Of a DNA stretch of 64,000 bases, positions 45,699 to 57,659 are shown in pieces (position 1 is the stretch's first letter; each line of letters starts with the position of its first letter). The stretch covers positions 22,293,666-22,357,665 of the forward strand of contig OX485807.1 in assembly GCA_950295325.1 (NCBI GenBank), read 5' to 3'. Origin of the DNA: Polytrichum commune. Its lineage: Eukaryota > Streptophyta > Polytrichopsida > Polytrichales > Polytrichaceae. The translations under genes were made by a program, and so were the position numbers. Under the pieces are notes generated by a model. It made no database searches and was not told the origin of the DNA. It worked only from the letters and a program-made list of their open reading frames with translations.

Positions 45699-48600
45699 TT
45701 ACATAGCTCGTTCCACCCATCCAGGAACAGAAATGGTGCTCCTCATGCCCAGCCGCCGTAAAAATATAGCATATAATACATGGAGAAGGAATACAAAGGA
45801 GCCGCAATTGATCACAAGCTGAAACAATCACACAACCACCAGCTATGGCTTGGTCAGATCTGTATGCATGGTGAGGAAGTCTATATAAACCTGCAACCAG
45901 TTTCCTCACTGGTACCAGACCTTTTTATAGATGAGATAAATACTTCCAGTTTTAGCTTCAATAAAAGATCCACCAACTGCAAATCTACAAATATAAAACC
46001 TATATCCACTGTATATATGCAAACATAATATGTTATGCTCAGACAAATTCTGACAATATTCCCAGCATAAGTGCGACATATACTCGACACTTTAGTTAGT
46101 ATTCAGGGCCCTGGCCTCTTTTGTTACTAACTTGGTTCATTTCAGGTTTATATGTGAAACAAGAAATCCATAACATTTGAATGACCAATGAACAGAAGAT
46201 AACTACAGGAGAATACTCTTAAGAGTCCTATTATCCTGGGTGGAAAATTAGCGTGAAAATTATTAACGTGGGTCACACTAATTTTCTAGTCAAGGTGAAA
46301 TACCATGGGTCCAAGACCCCAGGTCTTCCCTTAAGTCTTCATGAAGACTTTCCAATCAACACATTGAATATTAGTTAAAGGACAAAAGTAGCACTAAATA
46401 AAATAATCACCCACATTAATTTTCTAGAAAACCAATCAATGAGACCCATGCTAATTTTCTAGTAGAAAGTTAGCATGGGTTGGGAATTAATGTGGCCCAC
46501 ATTAGTTCCCATTATGAGATTAGCGTGGACTCTAGAAAATTACTGTGGCTCACAGTGTAGTTGCTGAAGTCAGGATCTAAACATAACAAATATCAACTAA
46601 AAGGATCAAGAAAAGCTTACCAAGGAGGCAAAAACAAGGTAGATCATGGGCATGGTTGGCACCACGTTGACTCCTAATGCAGCTAGCATGTATGACACTG
46701 AGGCATGGGCATTCAGAGTTATCTGAAAATTTGCAACCAAAGAAAACCAGCCGGTTGCATGCACGTCAATAAAAAGTTCAATGAAAATTGACACCAACAC
46801 CATTTTGGAGCACAAACTAATGGAGGACTCATTATTATCACCTCAAAACTATCCCATTTATTAATACTGATAAGTACACCAAATAGTACTAGTAGTATGA
46901 GTGGAAAATTAATGTGGGCCACACTAATTTTATAGTCAGGTAGGAAATAATGGAGGTCCAAGATCCCAAGTCTTCTTGGAAACTTCCAACTAGCACCTTG
47001 AGTATTAGTTCAACGGCAAAAATAGCATAATGTCAAATAGGCACCCACATCAATATCCTAGAAAAAATAAAAAATGTGACCCACACTAATTTCCAATTAG
47101 AGATTTGGAGTAGGTTAAAACTTAATATGGGTTTTAGAGAACTACTGTGCCCACACTAACAGGACTATTTAGTGTATCTATTTGATGGCTTCCAGTAACT
47201 CTCATCTTCCCACATCATTTCTCTTCTCTATTGTGCAAATTTGCTAAGATCTCAAAGGTTTCAAAATGAAAAGATTAACCCCAACAATGTGCTTACCAAA
47301 GCAAGGATATTGTCTCTTAATAGCCATGATGATAGCAGCACAAATCCCAATGCTCCTAGACACCGAACCTGAGTCATGCACGTTGGTAAGTAATGAAAAA
47401 AGTGATCTTAGTGCAGAAGGGTATCAAAAGAAAGCCGTGAACCCTAACTAAGGTAGATGAGTCTTAAATAGTTACTTTTTTTCCAAATAGCCCACTTCTC
47501 CTGAAATATTGAAGACATGTTTAGTATGAGATAATTAGCAAGACACATGTCTTTTTTTCATCCGTTCTTAGATTAGATCAACACCTAACCACACACCACT
47601 CAAAAATAGATGTCAGATTCAGAAAAATAACTGAATTAGGCCTGCTTACCTTATGTGGAAGTGGAGCATGAAATGAAGAGATCAAACTAGTACCCACACT
47701 CCAGGACCCTTGTATCACTTAAGGAAGAGATATCACTGTTCACTGATAGACTGTGTATACAAAAACCAAATAATCTAGTGCACATTCTCATGATTTGTCA
47801 GACGTTGTTAATCTCAGCTCCCCTACATGAATGGAAACAGGGCAGGTTGAGTGAAGGATTACTCACCACTGTACAACCTGCTATCGAAAGCCCCCAATTG
47901 AGGTTCCACCTGCAAGGCAGTAGTCCACCAATTTGAACCTCAAAAGGGCATATGGAGAAAGTGAACTGACACTCAACAGCATCCTTGTTCAATTCAAAGT
48001 GAGTTCTGGGATTAAAGGGCTTACTTCCAGAAAGCACCCATTGTTAATCCCACAAATCCATGCATCAACTGCACAGCACAAATTCAGCACACCTGTGTGT
48101 AAGCAATCAATCACCTCACAAGTACCAAGCATTACCCTTACCGCTGCTACAATAGTCTAATCTATGAATCTATCACCAAGAGATACACTAAGACTTTCTG
48201 TCAGCTTGATGTAGCATAGCAAAAAGTAGTGACTTTCCCAGGACTAAATACTTTCTTGTAGAACATTGCAGTTATCCTCTAACTCAACATGACTTTTGGT
48301 CGGGAGTTGGTTGTTTTGCATACAACACTTTCCATGTTTGGTGAGTTTCGGTGTATCCTTAGAGTTCTATCTGTCCATTGAGGGTCAAACTCATTTTGGC
48401 ATGCCAAGAGGTGCTAAAATTAGTTCGGCACTCAATGAACTGGAATTGGTTGCTCTTCATTCAAATTCAAAGCATGCACCACAAGTAGAGACAAATAACT
48501 GGTATTGTATGCAAAACAACTCATGGAAAAGGATAGGGGACCAACTCCTGACCAAAAGTCCTATTGTGTTGAAGGATAACTCTATTCTCTACATTGCACA

Positions 48601-50118
48601 AACAACAAAAAGCTTAGATTTTCTGTCAAGAATGTGGAGATTCAGGGAGATATAGGACAGAGACCAAGTAAGAAGCAGCCTTCAAAGGTCCTGAGAGAAT
48701 AAGCAGGAGCATAGCTGTCGCGACCTGGACCCCAAGCAATCACCCCATCAAATTCTGGGACAAATTGCACCAGGACAACAACCACTGGCCACAAGAGACA
48801 GCATATAAAACTAAGCACATTGCTGTTTGCGACATAAAATTATGTCCTACCTTCACTAGGACATGACAATTGAGGGTTGTATGTTAGAACTACATGAAGA
48901 ATTGAAAGCTCAGTAAGAATATATGAAGAATCAGACCATGGTTTTTCTCCCCGCAGCAGCTCCCCATCGCATTGATGATATAACCACTGGCAAGGGAAAG
49001 AAACATCCAAAATAGGCCTGCCACCCAAACCATTCCAGTCAGTTTCTTATCGCCTTATAACCTTCAATGCTTCAAAAATTGCTCAGTAAGAATTTCTCCA
49101 ACATATGACCTACTCATCACCTAGTAACCATCGTCAAACATGGACTCAATGATCTCTGGTATCCTAAGTATAAGGTAAGTGTGCCTTATGTGGTCACTCT
49201 TTTTAATTAGCCACCTACATTCAAGTGGTATATGGTCAGGTTTGTAGTTAAGAATGGACACCTAAAAGACATGTGTTATGATGAGATTGGACTATGTGCT
49301 AGAAATATAGGACCGTTCTGGGTTCAATGATGGACACAATTGGGAGGGCCTATATGATCTCTCAAGAAAAAGAGAATCTTCACTCTGGCCTCTTATATTT
49401 TTGCATCTGAACTCCAATTCTAAAACTTGATACGACAAATATGCACAATTTGCAGTTGCTAACCAGATGAGGCAATGGAAAGCGGATGTCAGAAAGACAT
49501 CATGTGTTATGATGAGAGTGGACTATGTGCACAAAATATAATACCCAATCTCATATTCAATAGCGAACATCACAATTGGGAGGGCCTATGTGATCATTTA
49601 AAAAAGAAAGAGAATCCTTACTTTGGACTCTTATACCTGACTTTACATCTCATGAAACTCAACTCCGTTGATTCTGAAACTTGGAATTGACAATCTTTGT
49701 GAGGGTAAGTTACCTCAAGGCGGAGAAGATTACTAAGAAAGTAAGCAAGTCCTGCTGTGGCAGCCAACATGGAACATTCTACCAGCCGCACTGTACTCCG
49801 CAGCTCACTTCCATCACCGGTCAAAACAGAGCCATCCACAAAAGGTTCCTCCTCCTCCTTAAACTCACTCTCACTATTAGTCAACACCCTTTCATCTGGA
49901 GTTAATTCTGTTGGTATATTCGTTTCTTTGATTGCTTCACATTTGATGTATCCTCCTACCAGTACACGTTTTTGTCTCCTCCCTCGATCTTCAAGAAGTT
50001 GTAATCTAGGCCTCGCATGTAAGCAGTTTTTGGCAAGTTGTTGGTCAATACCCTGTCGAAAAGCTGATGGGTGCACGAGACGATTTTTCACCTTTTTGTA
50101 ACATAAGTTAATGGAGTC
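45699..50118 (-). CDS. Chloroplast DUF2232 membrane protein, at least eight exons
   Basis: Exons on the minus strand: 50118-49714, 49017-48937, 48724-48665, 48068-48025, 47909-47867, 47368-47297, 46722-46621 and 45818-45699 (stop TAA). All junctions keep frame. Most donors and acceptors are good; TTG|GTCTCT after 48665 and ATG|GTCTGA after 48937 are weaker. Joined, they give the hydrophobic series CSMLAATAGLAYFLSNLL, AYFGCFFPLPVVISSMRWG, AAGRKTM, LLLILSGPLKAASYL, LMHGFVGLTMGAFW, WNLNWGLSIAGCTV, VRCLGALGFVLLSSWL, ITLNAHASVSYMLAALGVN and LVINCGSFVFLLHVL. This matches the plant DUF2232 (YybS-like) multi-pass protein predicted in plastid membranes; molecular function unknown. The first exon, with start codon and transit peptide, is not resolved; 51030-51256 is a candidate. 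Introns hold MITEs and tandem repeats. It looks intact and functional. Confidence 0.85.
46215..46560. repeat. MITE in the last intron of the DUF2232 gene
   Basis: Contains repeated ATTAGTGTGGGCC- and AATTTTCTAG-type inverted blocks and aligns with 46890-47165. It ends near GCTCACAGTG. Confidence 0.55.
46890..47165. repeat. MITE in the intron between exons 47368-47297 and 46722-46621
   Basis: Second copy of the same family; its right end CCCACACTAACAGG is the inverted form of the left end at 44921. Confidence 0.55.
48262..48597. repeat. Foldback inverted repeat in a DUF2232 intron
   Basis: The left arm (48262-48326: ACATTGCAGTTATCCTC... ACTTTTGGTCGGGAGTTGG... TTTTGCATACAA) is complementary, with small insertions, to the right arm (48505-48597). 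The loop is ~180 bp. It lies in the intron after the exon ending at 48665. Confidence 0.7.
49268..49693. repeat. Tandem duplication, ~228-bp unit, in a DUF2232 intron
   Basis: ATGTGTTATGATGAGA-TGGACTATGTGC and CACAATTGGGAGGGCCTAT occur at about 49268-49440 and again at about 49496-49693. Confidence 0.7.
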
Positions 50119-50127
50119 CTGTATGGG

Positions 50128-50840
50128 TCACAAAGTGAACAGCCAAAAATTTCAACAACTAATTAGGTGCTGGATTACAGCTCGGAGTACAAGTTCCTCA
50201 TGTAATGTACGAATTACCACGCCTACTTCTAAAAAACCCTACAAGGTGCATGCTACAATTGATGAGATGGTCACAATGTGAATTGCAACTATTATTCAGG
50301 TGCCAGAGTAAAGCTCCGAGTGCAAATCCCTCTTGTAAATTAATTTTGCCACGCCTACTTCTATAAAACCTACCAGGCGCATGCTACAATCGATGAGATG
50401 GTCACAAATATGAACAGCCAAATTACAACCATTATTCAGGCGCTGGAGTACACAGAGTGCAAATTCCTCATCCAATGTAAGAAGAAGTGTCGCGCCTACA
50501 TCTAAAAACCCTACAAGGAGCATGCTGCACATGATAAGACGGTCACGATTGTGAACAGACAAATTGTAACTAATATTCAGGAGCTGAAGTACAGCTCGGA
50601 GCGCAAATTCCTCATCTGATGGAAGAATCTTCACGCCTACGTCTAAAACCCCTACGAGATGCATGCTACAATTCATGAGACGGTGACAATGTGAACATCG
50701 AAATTGCAATTATTATTCAGGTGCTGGAGTACAACACGGAGTGCAAATTCCTCATCTAATGTAAGAAGAATTGTCACGCCTACTTCTTAAAAACCTACAA
50801 GGTGCGCGCTACACACATGATGAGATGGTCATTCAAATTC
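50128..50840. repeat. Tandem array, ~140-bp unit, five copies
   Basis: The core CACGCCTACTTCTAAAAAACC followed by AAGGTGCATGCTACAATTGATGAGATGGTCAC recurs at about 50219, 50351, 50490, 50632 and 50775 (spacings 132-143 bp). It lies just upstream of the first identified DUF2232 exon, probably in its first intron. Confidence 0.8.
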
Positions 50841-51025
50841 GGTCATCAGGGCATAACCTTTGCATGAAGGTTAACGAAGACCACCACTTGATTCCCCTTT
50901 ACAAGGACTGCAGATTGCCCACTGCAAAATAATATCACAAATTACATTCAGTTCAGTTTACCGTGCCCAGTGAAACCGCTACAAGCAATTCACATGAATT
51001 ACCGTAACCCAATGCGCAAACTAAC

Positions 51026-51256
51026 CTAAAATGAGTCATCTCGTACACTGAGCTCCTCTTGGAGTCCGGGACCGCTGAATCGAGCCGCTGTGGTATCAAG
51101 AAACCAAGAAACCAGGTTTTCAAGTCCTCTCCACTTGGGCGAAGAGAGGAGAGGAGAAGGAGAAGGCAACACAGACACAAATTGCGTGGTCCAAAAACAG
51201 GGGAGGGGAAACACCGAGGAATGACGTCGCGGGGGGGTGTCACAGCAGGGCGTCAC
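51026..51256 (-). other. Candidate 5' exon or leader of the DUF2232 gene
   Basis: A GC-rich block on the minus strand ends at a donor-like TTTTAG|GTTAGT (about 51030). Its frames are Ser/Pro/Leu-rich and transit-peptide-like but start only with GTG, and none joins the next exon in the right phase. It may be untranslated leader. Confidence 0.3.
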
Positions 51257-51802
51257 CTAGGGTTTGGGCCATTGGCTATTTTAGAGAGGCGACGTTCCCA
51301 ACGTTCCCCAAGTTCCCTATACTAACTTGTAGGAAAGTTTAATACTATACCTACACACGGCTCTCCCGGTCTCAACGTTCCCCAAGTACCCTACGCTAAC
51401 TTATAGGGAACTCTAATGTTGAACCTACGCACTAGTGTCACATGACACAGTCCCAATGCTAGATTACATCCACATCAAGGATTTTCTCGAATATGAATGT
51501 GAATTGTACTTGAAGCAACCATTGACTCCACCATATTGCAAGATCATTGTTACCTATCAATTACAATGATGACAATGTGATGTGTGCAAGCATTTGGTTT
51601 ATATTCTTTGATGGATTACTTTAATGTCAAAATCCATGATATATGGGAGGGAGATGTGACAACAAGGAGGGAGATTTGAATTGAGAATATTTGTTCCCTA
51701 GGGTTTAGGGGTATAAGAGAGTAAGTGGCATTAAGGAGGTTGATATTACGGAGGTTAGGTTGTGCTCTATATGCTCTTATAGGAAAGTCTAATATTGTCT
51801 TA
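51257..51802. other. Spacer with a dispersed repeat copy
   Basis: 51567-51760 is the second copy of the repeat at 42806-42990. AACGTTCCCCAAGT(T/A)CCCTA is duplicated at about 51300 and 51376. No gene seen. Confidence 0.45.
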
Positions 51803-52286
51803 GGGCCACTTCACATACGAGATTGAGGGCCTATGACAATTGCAATTCAAGAACTCTCATTGGTGGAAAAGGCAGAACCAAGTTCACTTCACACTACGCT
51901 TGAGGGACCAACAAAGCAAGTGAATGCAAGATTAATGTTAAGTCTACATGGTTTCCTACATGACACAATGCTTCATGGTCTCTTGGATTATTTTCAAAAA
52001 GTACCTCTTGGAGGTAGGCCTGATAGAAAACCGTGAGACCATGGCACTCCGAAATCTCACAACCGTTGATTTATTATATTTTATCATGTGTGAGGACTCC
52101 ACAAGAATAAAAATTCAGTGAAATAGCATTTGATTGAGGGCCCGGTCACATATGACTTCACAATACACTAGAGGGCCCGTAACCACACTACGTGATTTTT
52201 GAAGTGTCCTGGGAACGGCCTTTGGACATTTCTTTTGGGCTCTCACAATCATGGTCACGGCTCTTGGCTCGTGTGTGAAGTGGCCT
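51803..52286. mobile_element. PIF/Harbinger-like MITE, TSD TTA (copy 2)
   Basis: Ends GGGCCACTTCACATACGAG and, inverted, GTGTGAAGTGGCCT; TTA at 51800-51802 and 52287-52289. Homologous along its length to 39068-39566. It lies immediately upstream of the UTP11 promoter repeats. Confidence 0.8.
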
Positions 52287-52309
52287 TTATTATGGTTAAA
52301 AGAGCACGA

Positions 52310-52667
52310 GTTTTGGCTTGGGCAGGGTTTAGGGTTTTAAGGGATTGAGAGTTACATTCGCTTTGTTTGGATTGAGCGTTCCTCCTACACACTGGTCTTA
52401 CGGTTCAGAGCACGGCTTGTGGCTTGGGTAGGGCTTAGGGTTTAAGGGTTGTATTCTCTTTGTATTCGTTTTCTATGAATTGAGAGAAATCCGGTCTTCT
52501 CCGTTCGTCCTACACACTGGTCTCACGCTTAAGAGCACAACGGTTTAGAGCATAGCTTGAGGCTTGTGGCTTGGGGAGGGTTAGGGTTTTAAGGGTTGAC
52601 GGTTGCATTCGATTTGTATTTGTTTTCTGGGAATTGAGTGAAATCTGGTCTTCTGTGGTCCTCCACG
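52310..52667 (+). promoter_or_regulatory. UTP11 promoter and leader made of three repeated telobox-bearing units
   Basis: GGCTTGGGCAGGGTTTAGGG, GGCTTGGGTAGGGCTTAGGG and GGCTTGGGGAGGGTTAGGG begin three partly homologous segments. TCCTACACACTGGTCT(C/T)ACG follows two of them and GAAATC(C/T)GGTCTTCT follows two. Each carries an AGGGTTT-type telobox, an element known in plant ribosome-biogenesis promoters. Local tandem duplication of the promoter or leader is inferred. Confidence 0.6.
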
Positions 52668-53348
52668 ATGTCGGCGACGGCGATGAAGAAAGCGGTGAGC
52701 GCTCGTGCTCACAAGGAGCGGTCGCAACCGGCGCACCGCACGCGGTTGGGGCTTCTGGAGAAGCACAAAGACTACGTGCAACGAGCGAAGGATTTCCACA
52801 AGAAGGAAGATCGCATTCGCAAGCTGAGGGAGAAAGCTGCGGCCCGCAACCCCGATGAGTTCTATTATAAGATGATTTCCTCCCAGATCGTAAAGGGTGG
52901 AGTGCACAGACAGAAGAATGGCGGAAAGGAGTATACGGAAGAGGAACTTCTGTTGATGAAGACACAGGACGTGGGGTATCTGATGAACAAGGCCCAGATT
53001 GAACAGAGGAAGGTGGAGAAGCTTCGGGCTTCCCATCTTCCCATGTCCGGGACCATCAACAAGCATGTGTTCTTTGTGGATGACATGGAAGAGGCCATTG
53101 ATGTTGAGAAGAAATTGGTAGAAATTCGACCCCCTGAGCCTCTTCAAGTGCCAAGAGTGCGGAAGAAGCTGAAAAGAGAGCTCCAGGAGCGGAGTGAGCG
53201 TGCTGAGAAGTTGCGGGATTTAGCCGCAACCATGACCTTGCAGAAACAGTTGAGTGGGAAGGGGAGAAAGAGGAAGCTGCGGCCAGAGGAATTGGCCACA
53301 CCATCAGACCAGCCTGTCTACAAATGGAGAAGAGAGCGGAAACGGTGA
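52668..53348 (+). CDS. UTP11: U3 snoRNA-associated protein 11 (UTP11), small-subunit processome
   Basis: 226 residues, intronless in the coding part, complete. UTP11 is a nucleolar component of the small-subunit processome needed for 18S rRNA maturation. The family hallmarks are all present: AHKERSQPAHR and LGLLEKHKDYVQRAKDFHKKE at the N-terminus, NPDEFYYKMISSQ, the MKTQDVGYL motif, HVFFVDDMEEA, and the basic C-terminus KGRKRKLR...PVYKWRRERKR. Length fits the plant family (~230). The ATG at 52668 is chosen because MSATAMKKAVSARAHKE aligns with the family start; an upstream in-frame ATG at 52638 would add 10 unrelated residues. High Lys/Arg content fits RNA binding and nucleolar import. The promoter with teloboxes fits co-regulation with ribosome-biogenesis genes. 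Confidence 0.96.
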   Translation: MSATAMKKAVSARAHKERSQPAHRTRLGLLEKHKDYVQRAKDFHKKEDRIRKLREKAAARNPDEFYYKMISSQIVKGGVHRQKNGGKEYTEEELLLMKTQDVGYLMNKAQIEQRKVEKLRASHLPMSGTINKHVFFVDDMEEAIDVEKKLVEIRPPEPLQVPRVRKKLKRELQERSERAEKLRDLAATMTLQKQLSGKGRKRKLRPEELATPSDQPVYKWRRERKR

Positions 53349-53394
53349 ATTGGAAGCTTAGCTTTAAGTGGATTGGATTGGTTGCGAGTCTAAC

Positions 53395-54005
53395 CTAAGG
53401 TAAGTAGACATTTTTCTATCTGCACCCACTGCTCATAGGATATGAAACACACAAATAGTGCGTGCGTGAGATAATTAGCAAATCCAAGTCGTGCCTGTAC
53501 CTGTTTTCCGCATAATTTTAAGAGCTTGTACGAATATCTTATTTATTATCAAGGTGAAGATTCTTGTGCACATTACATGGTCATATAGGTTCCCCCAATT
53601 AGGTTGATGACTACCGTATTGAGCCTGGAATAGATAACATACTTTGAGCACGTAGTCCAATCTCTTATAAACACATAATGTCTTTTTGGTAAGGTAAGTG
53701 GGTGTGAATCGGAGACTTTCCTCTTTGCACCCACTGCTTGGAGGATATGAAATATGCAATCAGTGCATGTGAGATGATTAGCAAATTCAAGTTGGGCCGT
53801 AGCTGATTTCCTCATAATATTGGGAGCTAGTATGGGTATTTTATTCATTATTAAAGTGAAGATTCTTGTGCTCATGAAGTGGTCATATAGGTTCCTCCAA
53901 TTATGTTGATGACTATTGAGCCTAGAATGGTTAACATGCTTTGAGCATGTGCTCCAATCTTTTGTAAACACATGACATCTTTTTGGTGTTCGTTCTTTGA
54001 TCCAC
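53395..54005. repeat. Tandem duplication, ~305-bp unit
   Basis: GCACCCACTGCT..GGATATGAAA, AAGTGAAGATTCTTGTGC and GGTCATATAGGTTCC(C/T)CCAATTA occur in the same order in 53395-53700 and 53701-54005, about 80% identical. Confidence 0.8.
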
Positions 54006-55375
54006 ACCTAACTACACACCACTAGAATATAGGTGTCCACATTTGGGGGTGTTGGATTAACGCTGGTCTACCTTAGGTATAACGCCGTGATGATTGAAGG
54101 TGGGAGTTTCCATGGCTATGGAATGCGATTTGATGGTGCTATCCAAACTGCCAGAGTCTGCAGTCATGCAATCAGATGTCAATTTCACGTCAGGTGACTC
54201 AACTCGCATGCAATATATATGACCATCTCCCTTCTTTTCTCAACACGGCTTTGCTGAAGAAAGTGGAAGTCATCATCAAAGTATCTCCTGGTTCAAGAGG
54301 TCTTCCAGGCAACACCTGAGTGGCACGAAGTCACTTCTTTGGTTGCACAAACATTTTTGGAATGTCTCAATTGTCTTTGGAATTGCACTTGCATAGGACA
54401 GTGGTGGCCTGTACTCTTCTCTTGTAGTGGTTTTAGCAATCTCCACGATGTACAATAATATTTCTGGCAAGTTGTATGAAGCTCAAGTTAGGTGAGCACT
54501 TCAATTGTAGGCCCCAATTTGAGGACACCAATTTAGGAAGGGGACTGAAGCACATATAAGATGAATTTTATGGGTGTATTTCATCGGCTAACAGACATGC
54601 AACCCTCTATTCATCTCACGGCGTATACTCCATATTGAAGTACCTGACCACCAATTGCATACAGGGGTTGCCATGCTCTTTCCAACCTCTGGATGTGAAT
54701 GCAAATAGCATTTAGGAGCTTCATCCTCTGTCTGGCTTTAGAGTTTTCTTGGTGCAGGCACAAAGTTGCTCTTCATTATTTCTCTCACTTTTAGTCCGTC
54801 ATTGTGGTGACTTTGAATCTGAGTTCAACACAGATAGGAGATGTCAACGTGGAAAGCCTGTGACTTGTGGAAGTTCATAAACCTGCCATACAAGCCCAGT
54901 GGACAGAAAGTGAGTTTCTTTTCAAGGTACAACTCAAAATGAGGACCTTCTTTAACAGCTCTCGTGTCTTACCTACCTTGCAATTCTGAAATCCTCCATT
55001 TCAAACATTTTTTAATACTTCCAGTGTTGAATAATAGCCAAAGTATGCAATAGGTTAACCTCCAAATCTGACAATTCATTGTGGCCTTCTGATGCATGTA
55101 TCTCACATGTACTGTATCTGTAGTCAAGTTGCTCATGACAACATATTCACCATATATTTTTTCTGTTTTCTCTGTTTGGATTTGGGAGGCATAGTTTGTA
55201 ATCTCTGTACCTCCCTAGATAATGATAGTTGCACCTCAAGAACACACTGCATTTCAGGTGCTGCTCAAATTTATGCGTGCTTTCATGTGTGTGGAGGTTA
55301 GAATCATGTAAGGTTAATTCTCTGACATTTTATAATTAGATGTTTTAAGATAAAAGCACATGAATAGAGAAAATT
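54006..55375. other. Gene-free spacer
   Basis: Short open frames only; none shows a recognisable domain. No clear repeat structure noticed. Confidence 0.4.
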
Positions 55376-56345
55376 ACTCCAACAACTTTCTTGGTACGAG
55401 TCGAACATCATTCAAGGATTGCAAGTTGATAAGGTCTTGAATATAGCGACTCTGTTGGGGAAACTTTTCAATGGTTGGGAGGTTGACTTTGAGCTCCAAA
55501 GAAATCCATAATAGGTCAATAAACACAATTTCACTTTTTAAATCATTTTATGAAATAAAACCTTGCACTCCTTCCAAAAAACATTCTCTTATCAAATATG
55601 GCCTCCAACAGGTGCTAAGTGGGTTGCATGAATGATGTGGCAACCACATGGTGGTCTTGGAAAACACTTACCCTTATTATCCCTAGGATTTTATGAAAAT
55701 TATGAAACATTCATGAAGCAAACATTCATGAAGCAAACATTCATGAAACATACACAAAGGTAAAGAGCATATCCATACGGTTGAACCTTCTACATATCCT
55801 TTGTGTATGTATCTTCAAAGAAATACTTGAAAAACATTCCATAAAATGAAGATGATATTAATTGGCCTGCATATTTTGTAGATATGTTACTCATATGAAG
55901 ACTCATGACTTTGTTTTGAAGGCATGCATGTATATGGTCCTATGTGTATAGTGTAAACAACATTTATGAACGAAATTGAAAACTTGTCCTTTGGTTCATC
56001 AAAGTTGATGTTTTGTTTCTATCTTTTTATTCTGCATACAAAATCATCTTGGTGATACACATATTGAATTTGAAACGAAACTGATGTGATTAGTATTTCT
56101 TATGTATTATGTAAGCTAATTTTTGGAAGATTAATATCTAGATATATTAATCTTTTAACTTCATCTTTTTTTGTGAATAGAGAATATATATACCCTCCAA
56201 CTCTTCTCTAGAGATAAACATCATTCAAGGATTGAAAGTTAATGGTTTTCATGAATATAATGATTATATTGGGGAAACCTTTCATCGGAATCCCAAAGCC
56301 ACTTCATTATGAAGTAAATCACACACATTCACCCCCCCCCCCCAA
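55376..56345. repeat. Direct repeat pair and C-tract
   Basis: CATCATTCAAGGATTG(C/A)AAGTT followed by TTGGGGAAAC(T/C)TTTCA occurs at about 55407-55475 and again at about 56220-56290, some 810 bp apart. A TTCATGAAGCAAACA short tandem lies near 55710-55745. A run of 12 C is at 56332-56343. Confidence 0.55.
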
Positions 56346-56499
56346 AAAAAATAAAAAATAAAATAATAATTCTCTTCTCAAAATGAACCTCCAACCAATG
56401 CCAAGGAGGTACTACCCCCAACTACAAGACCATACCACAATGTGGTCTCCAAAAACATTAAGGGTTTAGGGTTGAGACTATGGGGATTCATATACCTAG

Positions 56500-57493
56500 A
56501 GGGTGCACCTTTCATAACACACATGAGTATATGTGAATGCACAAAATCGGTCTTAATTTGAACTTTTTCTGTACTACATATACATATGCTACACAAATTA
56601 GAACTCACAGTTATGTATGGAGGGCTTCTAGAAAATATACAACATTTGTACTTGTATGGTATGGTCACTTATCGAGGCTAATTTTTTTGGAAGTATGGAG
56701 GAGAATGTGGAGAGTGATTATGATCACATATTGATTGATGGTTCTAGTGCACAAGGTGGTGGCAAGGAAAATTGTAGTGTTGGAGAAGACAATTCAAACA
56801 CAGGCAAGGAGGTTGTCATTAAGACAAAATTATTGTAGTTGTAGGTTGAAAATGATTTACATGAAGATGTGGAGTTGCCAAGTGAGCTTTGACATGCCTT
56901 GGATGTTCTAATTGATGAACATGAAATACCCTCTTGATCTAATGTAAAGTCCATTGTGGTCTATGTAGAGGTAGGGGAGTCTAGAATTTCAAAAGTACAC
57001 TTGTTAGTCAATTGAATGGCCCTCCAACTTTATCTAAAGATTGATTCACTCGGATTAAGGTTGGCATACTATATGAGAAGCTTGAACTCCTTATCGCCAC
57101 AAATCACGATTCTATGTTAAATTTTGGTTTTGATTATAATTTGTATTTTTTTAACACACGTGAAGTTAGAATTGTCAAAAAAAAAAAGGGTAGTCCAAAA
57201 AAACAGCTCCAATTAAGGTTTGGGTTGTTGGGAGGATTTATAAAATGTGTAGAAAATTTGGTAATCATTGGGTGGAGTATAGGGATCCAATTAAATTGAT
57301 GAACTGTCCATCAAACATGGAGATTGGTTTACGTTGGTATCAAAATGGGACCAATAATAATTGGACTTTGATGGTAGAGTTAGGAAAAAAAGAAATTACA
57401 TTAGCTTCAATGAGATATATTGTAGACTTAGATGTTTATGGGTTACATCCTAGGGATGAAAAAGCCTTCAATGCCTTTCCTAATGAATGCTAG
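56500..57493 (+). repeat. Decayed dispersed repeat with coding-like remnants (copy 2)
   Basis: Matches 40500-41070 (inverted) and 62190-62640 (direct). Remnant peptides include EYRDPIKLMNCPSNMEIGLRWYQ (57280-57345), which resembles EYRDLIDLMDCPSNMGIGLCWYQ at 62395-62460, but stops and shifts break the reading frame. Probably remains of a transposon protein; superfamily not identified. Confidence 0.55.
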
Positions 57494-57659
57494 GATTTTA
57501 CATTATACACATGATAGGGGTTCATTAATATTTAAAGGTATATTTGTATACTTATGTTAATGACTACATATAAATGTAAATTCTTGTTACATATACAAAT
57601 TGTCACATGTATTTTTTTATCATTGAAATTGTACATGCATTGCTTGATTTTACCAAAAG

